Below, piece by piece: positions 6,352-10,481 of a stretch of DNA of 10,481 bases. The translations under genes and the position numbers were made by a program. The notes beneath the pieces were generated by a model that had not been told where the DNA came from, did no database searches, and was given only the letters and a program-made list of their open reading frames with translations. Numbering within the stretch: the stretch's first letter is position 1; every line of letters begins with the position of its first letter. The DNA lies in the NCBI GenBank assembly GCA_041669745.1, contig JBAYAO010000047.1:1-10481 (forward strand), written 5' to 3'. Origin of the DNA: JBAZDV01 sp041669745. Lineage in GTDB: Archaea > Thermoplasmatota > Thermoplasmata > Methanomassiliicoccales > Methanomethylophilaceae.

Positions 6352-6473
6352 GTCGTCGCACGCATAATGCGCGCGTCAATGCTTACAGTCCAAAGGGGAA
6401 CGGTACGCCGCCCTCTTTTCACAAAGTCCTCCATACGAAGGAGGCACCATAAAAAAACACGGAGATATAGTTA
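6352..6473 (+). promoter_or_regulatory. Long, potentially structured 5' leader of the beta-CASP RNase gene
   Basis: Three short hairpins can be drawn in succession. The first is an imperfect palindrome at 6357-6375 (arms CGCACGC and GCGCGCG, one A-C mismatch, loop ATAAT). The second pairs GGG 6395-6397 with CCC 6411-6413 around an inner CGG/CCG stem with a TACG loop, followed by TTTT. The third pairs CCTCC 6428-6432 with GGAGG 6440-6444. The third hides a perfect Shine-Dalgarno sequence, AAGGAGG, that has no ATG, GTG or TTG at normal distance; the sequence likely used for the RNase is GGAG at 6461-6464, nine bases before the ATG. The leader may be regulatory or may contain a small RNA. Its 5' end is only predicted from the TATA box. 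Confidence 0.4.
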
Positions 6474-7709
6474 ATGGAAATGAAATTTAAGTTCCTTGGC
6501 GGTGCAGAGATGGTAGGTCGCATGGGAATGACCATGGAAGGGGCAGGGAAGACCGTCCTGATAGAGTATGGGATGAGCCCGACCAAACCGCCGGAGTATC
6601 CTTTGCAGGCACCCAGGGTGGACCATACACTCTTGACGCACTGTCACCTTGACCATTGCGGTATGATCCCGGCGATCTGCGGAAGGGACAAATGCGAATT
6701 GTTTACCACACCGCTTTCTGCTGAAGTGGGCGAGATCATGATGTATGACAGCCTGAAAATAGCCAAAGCGGAGAACTATCCTCTACCGTATACGAACGGT
6801 GACATCGAAAGAACGATGAAAAACGTTGTTCCGATCACATTCGGAGATACGATAGAACTGGGAAAGATAGACGTATCGATGCATTCCGCAGGGCACATCC
6901 CGGGAGCGGCCATGTTCAGTTTCGGTGTGGATACGACAAATCTCTACTCAGGTGACATACACACGATAAGACAGAGATTGGTCGATGGTGCAAAACCCGT
7001 TGATTGCCAGAACCTTTTCATAGAGGGAACTTACGGCGGACGCGTGCATCCTGACAGAAAAACCGTGGAAAGGGAATTCTTGGACAAGATCGCCGAGGTT
7101 GTGGACCGTGGCGGTACCGTTCTGATACCCAGTTTTGCCATCGGACGCACACAGGAAATTATGATCCTCCTTAGAAATCTTGGTTACGAGATGTGGGTCG
7201 ATGGCATGGGTCGTTCGGTTACCCGCTTATACCTTGACTATCCTGAGTATCTGGCTGATGCCAAAGTACTGAAGAATGCCAGAAGAAAATTCAACGAGGT
7301 AAGGAACGCCAACATGAGAAAGGATGCAGGCAGAGCGGAGATCATTGTGACCACCGGAGGTATGCTAGACGGAGGTCCGGTGTTGGGGTACCTGAAACGC
7401 TTGAAGGATGATCCGAGGAATGCGGTTCTCCTTGTGGGCTACCAGGCAGAGGATACCAACGGAAGACTCCTCATGGATAACGGCTGCATAATGATCGAGG
7501 GTGAGATGGTAAAGATAAACTGCGAGATACAGAAATTCGATTTCTCCGCACATGCGGACCATCCTCAGCTCATACAGTTCATAAAGGATTGCAATCCCGA
7601 AAACGTCGTGATAATGCATTCGGAGACAAGAGAATTATTCCTCGACGACTTGGCGGACTATAACGTTATCCTCCCTGAGACAGGGAAGGAATTCACATTG
7701 GATGTTTAG
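6474..7709 (+). CDS. Beta-CASP metallo-beta-lactamase ribonuclease (aCPSF2-like mRNA 3'-end processing factor)
   Basis: A 411-residue zinc-dependent nuclease of the beta-CASP family (CPSF73/RNase J relatives), which cuts or trims RNA in the cytoplasm. Seen: metallo-beta-lactamase motif 2 HCHLDH at 56-61, the motif 3 histidine H141 in SAGHIPG, motif 4 D161 in YSGDIH, then beta-CASP motif A around E184 (IEGTYGG), SFAIGRTQE at 220-228, motif B within TTGGMLDGGPVLGYL at 293-307, SAHADH at 358-363, and a final H382 in IMHSE where HGE is commoner. There is no N-terminal KH domain, so it is not the long termination factor aCPSF1/FttA; length and layout fit aCPSF2 or a similar KH-less enzyme better than RNase J. 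The ATG at 6474 has GGAG nine bases upstream. nadC follows after 3 nt. Confidence 0.9.
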   Translation: MEMKFKFLGGAEMVGRMGMTMEGAGKTVLIEYGMSPTKPPEYPLQAPRVDHTLLTHCHLDHCGMIPAICGRDKCELFTTPLSAEVGEIMMYDSLKIAKAENYPLPYTNGDIERTMKNVVPITFGDTIELGKIDVSMHSAGHIPGAAMFSFGVDTTNLYSGDIHTIRQRLVDGAKPVDCQNLFIEGTYGGRVHPDRKTVEREFLDKIAEVVDRGGTVLIPSFAIGRTQEIMILLRNLGYEMWVDGMGRSVTRLYLDYPEYLADAKVLKNARRKFNEVRNANMRKDAGRAEIIVTTGGMLDGGPVLGYLKRLKDDPRNAVLLVGYQAEDTNGRLLMDNGCIMIEGEMVKINCEIQKFDFSAHADHPQLIQFIKDCNPENVVIMHSETRELFLDDLADYNVILPETGKEFTLDV

Positions 7710-7712
7710 AGC

Positions 7713-8525
7713 ATGGACTGGATACAGCAGTTCCTCGACGAGGATATCAGGTCCGGCGACATAACAACAAGGATGCTAGTCCCGGACATTGACGGAAAAG
7801 CCGTCATAACATGCGAGGATGACGCAATCGTTGCAGGTCTGGAAGAAGCTGTCGATGTGTTCAGCCGAATGGATGCTATCGCTGAAAAGAAGGTTAAGGA
7901 TGGTACCAGAGTCAAACCTGGTACGGTCGTTATGGAGATCGACGGACCGCTCAGGAGCATCACCACCTGTGAAAGGGTCGCATTGAACATGATGATGAGA
8001 ATGAGCGGCATTGCAACGGCCACGGACGATGCTACCCGGATATGCAGGGTCAAAGGCAGCACTGCCGTAATCGCCGGAACGAGGAAGACCACCCCCGGAT
8101 TCAGAAGATTCGAGAAAAAGGCGATTGTACTGGGCGGCGGAGACCCGCATAGATACGGTCTTGACGATCTCATCCTCATCAAGGATAACCATATAAAAGC
8201 CGCCGGTGGCGTGGCAGAGGCCATGGAAATCGCAATGGAGGCACCGTTCTCGATGAAGATAGAGATCGAGGTCGAGAACAAAAAAGATGCGGAAATAGCA
8301 GCGAAATGCGGTGCAGACATAATAATGATCGACAACCAATCTCCCGAGACCACCGTTGAGATCCGCGATATCGTAAAATCCATAGATGGGAGTATAAAGG
8401 TGGAAGCATCGGGGAACATCACGTTGGACAGTCTGGGTGACTATGCGAACTCCGCGGACATAATATCCATGGGGTGTCTCACGCATTCCGTGAAATCGGT
8501 TCGCTTCTCATTGGACATCGAGTGA
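7713..8525 (+). CDS. nadC: Nicotinate-nucleotide pyrophosphorylase (quinolinate phosphoribosyltransferase)
   Basis: A 270-residue NadC that converts quinolinate and phosphoribosyl pyrophosphate to nicotinate mononucleotide in de novo NAD synthesis. Seen: N-terminal DEDIRSGDITT at 9-19, the substrate-binding TRKTTPGFR at 123-131, the GGG..HR element at 141-147, LILIKDNH at 153-160, VEVENK-type strand at 183-190 (IEIEVENK), IMIDN at 204-208 and EASGNI at 231-236. Arginine and lysine residues expected to hold quinolinate are present (R124, H146, R147, K157). It starts three bases after the RNase stop with only a weak Shine-Dalgarno match (GGATG), so it probably depends on translation of the gene before it. 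nadA and nadB are not in the window. Its TGA abuts the stop of the opposing hdrB. Confidence 0.95.
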   Translation: MDWIQQFLDEDIRSGDITTRMLVPDIDGKAVITCEDDAIVAGLEEAVDVFSRMDAIAEKKVKDGTRVKPGTVVMEIDGPLRSITTCERVALNMMMRMSGIATATDDATRICRVKGSTAVIAGTRKTTPGFRRFEKKAIVLGGGDPHRYGLDDLILIKDNHIKAAGGVAEAMEIAMEAPFSMKIEIEVENKKDAEIAAKCGADIIMIDNQSPETTVEIRDIVKSIDGSIKVEASGNITLDSLGDYANSADIISMGCLTHSVKSVRFSLDIE

Positions 8526-8528
8526 TCA
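8523..8528. other. Zero-gap convergent gene junction (abutting stop codons)
   Basis: The TGA of nadC (8523-8525, plus strand) is directly followed by TCA, the TGA of hdrB on the minus strand (8526-8528), making the palindrome TGATCA. No base lies between the two coding regions, so transcription from either side must end inside, or pass into, the opposing gene. Confidence 0.9.
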
Positions 8529-9305
8529 TTGACCGCGATGGAACTTTGCCGTATCCACTTCCCATCCCATCGCCGTTGCGACAACTTCTGCGATGTGATA
8601 CGTCCTGTAGCGCGCAACAGTATCGAACTGCAGGAAACAGAACGGACATGAGGTCACCACCCCGTCTGCGCCCGTCGCCTTGAAAGAAGCTATGGATTCA
8701 TTGAGTATGGACTTGGACAAAACATCGTCGACCATGGATAGACCGCCGCCACAGCAGAGGTTCGCCCTCGGATATCTAGGTACGGCCCCGATGGCTTTGA
8801 CGATATCGAACATCATGGCGTTCGCGGACAATCCCTTCCTGGAGCAGACGTATTCACAGTGACATCCTGGGAACACAGCAAGTTCAAGGTCCTGCCGCTT
8901 CGTAACCCTCTTTTCTATCAGTTTGATGTTGTCGTGAAGGACCTCGATCAGCCCCCTCACTTCGGAAACGCAGACCGGTCTGTCTATCGCCGCAAGAATT
9001 TTCCTCGCTTCATCTTCGCCCTCTGGATCCTGCAGTCTTTCGGAACATTCAGACAAGGAGACCGAACATCCGTCACACAAGGTCACTATGGTTTTTCCGG
9101 CAGCGATCGAATGCAGTCGTGATGCCACCCCGAACCAGCCGTCCAGACTCAGTGACATGAGACCGACTGGCTCCATACAACACGTGGTGTCCTGCATATC
9201 TTCGATGCCGATATCCAGTTCATCCATTATGAATCTGACCGCAGATTCGATGAAGGGCAGCCTTGAAGGGATGACACAACCGGGATAGAGTGTCGGATCA
9301 TTCAT
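8526..9305 (-). CDS. hdrB: Heterodisulfide reductase subunit B (HdrB)
   Basis: A 259-residue protein with two CCG domains, the hallmark of HdrB, which reduces the CoM-S-S-CoB heterodisulfide on two non-cubane [4Fe-4S] clusters. All ten cluster cysteines can be placed: C10, C42, C43, C77, C80 for the first domain and C148, C184, C185, C220, C223 for the second, in the expected C..CC..C-x-x-C pattern. Other landmarks are YPGC at 7-10, FPGC at 145-148, NLCCGGG at 182-188 and TSCPFC at 218-223. There is no membrane segment, fitting the soluble HdrABC type. The start is ATG 9305, inside the end of hdrC; a TTG directly before it at 9308 is possible, and GGAG lies 6 (TTG) or 9 (ATG) bases upstream. 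HdrA is absent from the window. A related CCG protein of another Hdr-like complex cannot be excluded. Confidence 0.88.
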   Translation of the reverse strand: MNDPTLYPGCVIPSRLPFIESAVRFIMDELDIGIEDMQDTTCCMEPVGLMSLSLDGWFGVASRLHSIAAGKTIVTLCDGCSVSLSECSERLQDPEGEDEARKILAAIDRPVCVSEVRGLIEVLHDNIKLIEKRVTKRQDLELAVFPGCHCEYVCSRKGLSANAMMFDIVKAIGAVPRYPRANLCCGGGLSMVDDVLSKSILNESIASFKATGADGVVTSCPFCFLQFDTVARYRTYHIAEVVATAMGWEVDTAKFHRGQ

Positions 9306-9726
9306 CAAAACCAGCTCCCTTCAGAATCTTCCTTACCTCATCCAGTGCACTTTCGTCCACGTCCCCGACAGGCAGCCCAAGTTCTTTTCTCATCGACTCC
9401 GCTCTGCCTGCCATAGTGAACAACCTCCCCTTCTCGAACATCTGCTTGCCTGTTTTCCTGAAACGGTCCGGCACATCGTCACTTGAATTCCTTAGGCATA
9501 TCATCATCTGCGAGACATCGATACCGAATGGACATACTTCCGAACATCTGTGACATACAAGACATTTCCATATGTCCTTTGCATCATTGCCATCCAGGAC
9601 CGATCGAACGACCTCGTCGGGCACAACCCCCCCGTTACGTGCGCTGGGACACACGTCCGTACAGCTCCCGCAACCGACACAGCGATCTAGACCCAGCCTT
9701 CCGGTCAGTTCTGCATTGGAGATCAT
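9298..9726 (-). CDS. hdrC: Heterodisulfide reductase subunit C (HdrC), ferredoxin-type
   Basis: A 142-residue iron-sulfur protein with two cubane [4Fe-4S] motifs: C16, C19, C22, C26 (CVGCGSCTDVCPS) and C55, C58, C61, C65 (CLVCHRCSEVCPFGID). This spacing and the C-terminal helical region after residue 80 fit HdrC, which passes electrons to HdrB. It is shorter than many HdrC proteins (often about 185 residues), mainly at the C-terminus. The ATG at 9726 follows the pgk stop by 7 nt, and the stop itself forms part of the ribosome-binding site (TGAGGGACCCATG). Its 3' end overlaps the hdrB start, so the two are probably made in equal amounts. Confidence 0.87.
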   Translation of the reverse strand: MISNAELTGRLGLDRCVGCGSCTDVCPSARNGGVVPDEVVRSVLDGNDAKDIWKCLVCHRCSEVCPFGIDVSQMMICLRNSSDDVPDRFRKTGKQMFEKGRLFTMAGRAESMRKELGLPVGDVDESALDEVRKILKGAGFDE

Positions 9727-9733
9727 GGGTCCC

Positions 9734-10481
9734 TCAAAGGTTCTTGTAGGAGTACTTCAGAGCCTCTATCACCGGAAGTGATTGACCGAGAAGGAATGTC
9801 TCCAATGCTCCGCCACCGGTGCTTACGTAAGAGAATCTGTCCGTGAGGTCGAACGTATCGGCTGCACCCACCGTGTGTCCGCCCCCTATGACGGACTGCC
9901 CTCTCGATTCGATCATGGCGTTCATTAGCTCCTTCGTACCCACTCCGAATCCTTCCCTTTCGTACATTCCGGCGGGACCTGACATGAACGAGGTCCTCGA
10001 CGACAGTATGACCTTTTTGAACTTCTCTATCGATTCATCGCCGATATCCAGTGCTGGCTCGGCGGTGGGCATGTCTCCGGTCAACACAGAGACCCTTCTT
10101 CCTTCCCTCTCGACGGCAACATCTATGGGCAAAAGGATACGCTGACCGTATCTTGACATCACATCCCTGGCCAACTGAAGATTCTCATCGGTCAGTTCCT
10201 CTCTCAACACGTCTACCGATGCTTCACCTAAATCCACTCCTCTCGCCAGGAGGAAGGCGTTGCCAGCCAATCCTGTGAGGATCACAGTGTCCGCCGTCCT
10301 ATTGCCCAGAACATGGTCGATCATCGCAGAGGCGTCGCCGAATTTGGCGCCTCCCAGAATGAATACCGATGAACGACGCGGCTCGTCGAATATCGCCTTC
10401 AGCGCGAACACCTCCTTCGCCATCAATCTCCCTGACGCTGACGGGACCTTCATGGGAAACCCCACCAGCGAACATTGCGAC
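9734..10481 (-). CDS. pgk: Phosphoglycerate kinase, C-terminal part (N-terminus beyond right edge)
   Basis: The visible 248 residues are the C-terminal part of phosphoglycerate kinase, which interconverts 1,3-bisphosphoglycerate/ADP and 3-phosphoglycerate/ATP in glycolysis and gluconeogenesis. The frame stays open to the last base and the first visible residues (SQCSLVGFP) match the middle of the protein, so the gene continues outside; complete archaeal enzymes have about 400 residues. Internal GTG or ATG codons near 10465 and 10453 are not true starts. Seen: SGRLMAKEV after the hinge, LGGAKFGD, LTGLAGNAFLLARGVDLG, SGPAGMYE, the nucleotide loop IGGGHTVGAAD with the archaeal histidine, and STGGGALETFLLG near the end. 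GGAKFGD and LAGNAF differ slightly from the commonest forms, but the core is intact. hdrC follows after 7 nt. Confidence 0.93.
   Translation of the reverse strand, partial: SQCSLVGFPMKVPSASGRLMAKEVFALKAIFDEPRRSSVFILGGAKFGDASAMIDHVLGNRTADTVILTGLAGNAFLLARGVDLGEASVDVLREELTDENLQLARDVMSRYGQRILLPIDVAVEREGRRVSVLTGDMPTAEPALDIGDESIEKFKKVILSSRTSFMSGPAGMYEREGFGVGTKELMNAMIESRGQSVIGGGHTVGAADTFDLTDRFSYVSTGGGALETFLLGQSLPVIEALKYSYKNL

Noticed and set aside
6335..6473. tRNA or other classical RNA gene in the RNase leader
   Set aside because: No T-loop (GTTCGA-like) or acceptor-stem pairing was found; only short local hairpins.
7706..8486. Two long minus-strand open frames opposite nadC (about 236-238 codons)
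   Set aside because: The plus strand carries complete NadC motifs; the minus frames give compositionally odd proteins with no motif.

Overview
The window looks like a piece of archaeal chromosome, most likely from a methanogen of the Thermoplasmatota (Methanomassiliicoccales-like). The domain is clear from archaeal-type transcription factor S (TFS), PCNA, a geranylgeranyl reductase-family flavoprotein, a KH-less beta-CASP RNase and a Trm5/Tyw2-type tRNA modification enzyme. Heterodisulfide reductase subunits HdrB and HdrC point to methanogen-type energy metabolism. The order-level assignment is inference. No tRNA, rRNA, CRISPR array or insertion sequence was seen, and the window is almost fully coding.

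Layout. (1) From about 5300 leftward to the window edge, a minus-strand array of seven tightly packed genes reads, in transcription order: TFS, PCNA, transketolase N-half, transketolase C-half, transaldolase, geranylgeranyl reductase-family flavoprotein, and the N-terminal 188 residues of a Trm5/Tyw2-family enzyme that runs off the window. Gaps run from an 8-nt overlap to 36 nt, and a good TATA element lies only ahead of TFS. (2) Upstream of that, still on the minus strand, is a single gene for an unrecognised multi-pass membrane protein with a low-complexity tail. It has its own TATA box and a perfect 8+8 bp inverted repeat at the predicted transcription start. (3) A divergent intergenic region of about 275 nt separates it from the only plus-strand unit: a beta-CASP RNase with a long, apparently structured leader, followed 3 nt later by nadC. 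(4) nadC converges on a minus-strand unit with no intergenic base at all; the two stop codons form TGATCA. That unit reads pgk (C-terminal part, entering from the right edge), hdrC, hdrB.

How the genes work together. The two transketolase halves plus a TalC-type transaldolase make the non-oxidative pentose phosphate route that supplies ribose 5-phosphate and erythrose 4-phosphate. They share an operon with the sliding clamp and the RNA polymerase cleavage factor, so nucleotide precursor supply sits beside replication and transcription genes. The flavoprotein probably saturates archaeal ether lipid chains. NadC makes nicotinate mononucleotide for NAD. HdrC/HdrB beside phosphoglycerate kinase places thiol/disulfide electron transfer next to gluconeogenesis/glycolysis; HdrA is not in the window.

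The most interesting non-coding features are the promoter-proximal inverted repeat of the membrane gene, the multi-hairpin leader of the RNase, the recurring fused stop/Shine-Dalgarno junctions, and the zero-gap convergent junction. I did not find clear evidence for a wholly new multi-gene system; the least explained unit is the membrane protein with its operator-like repeat.
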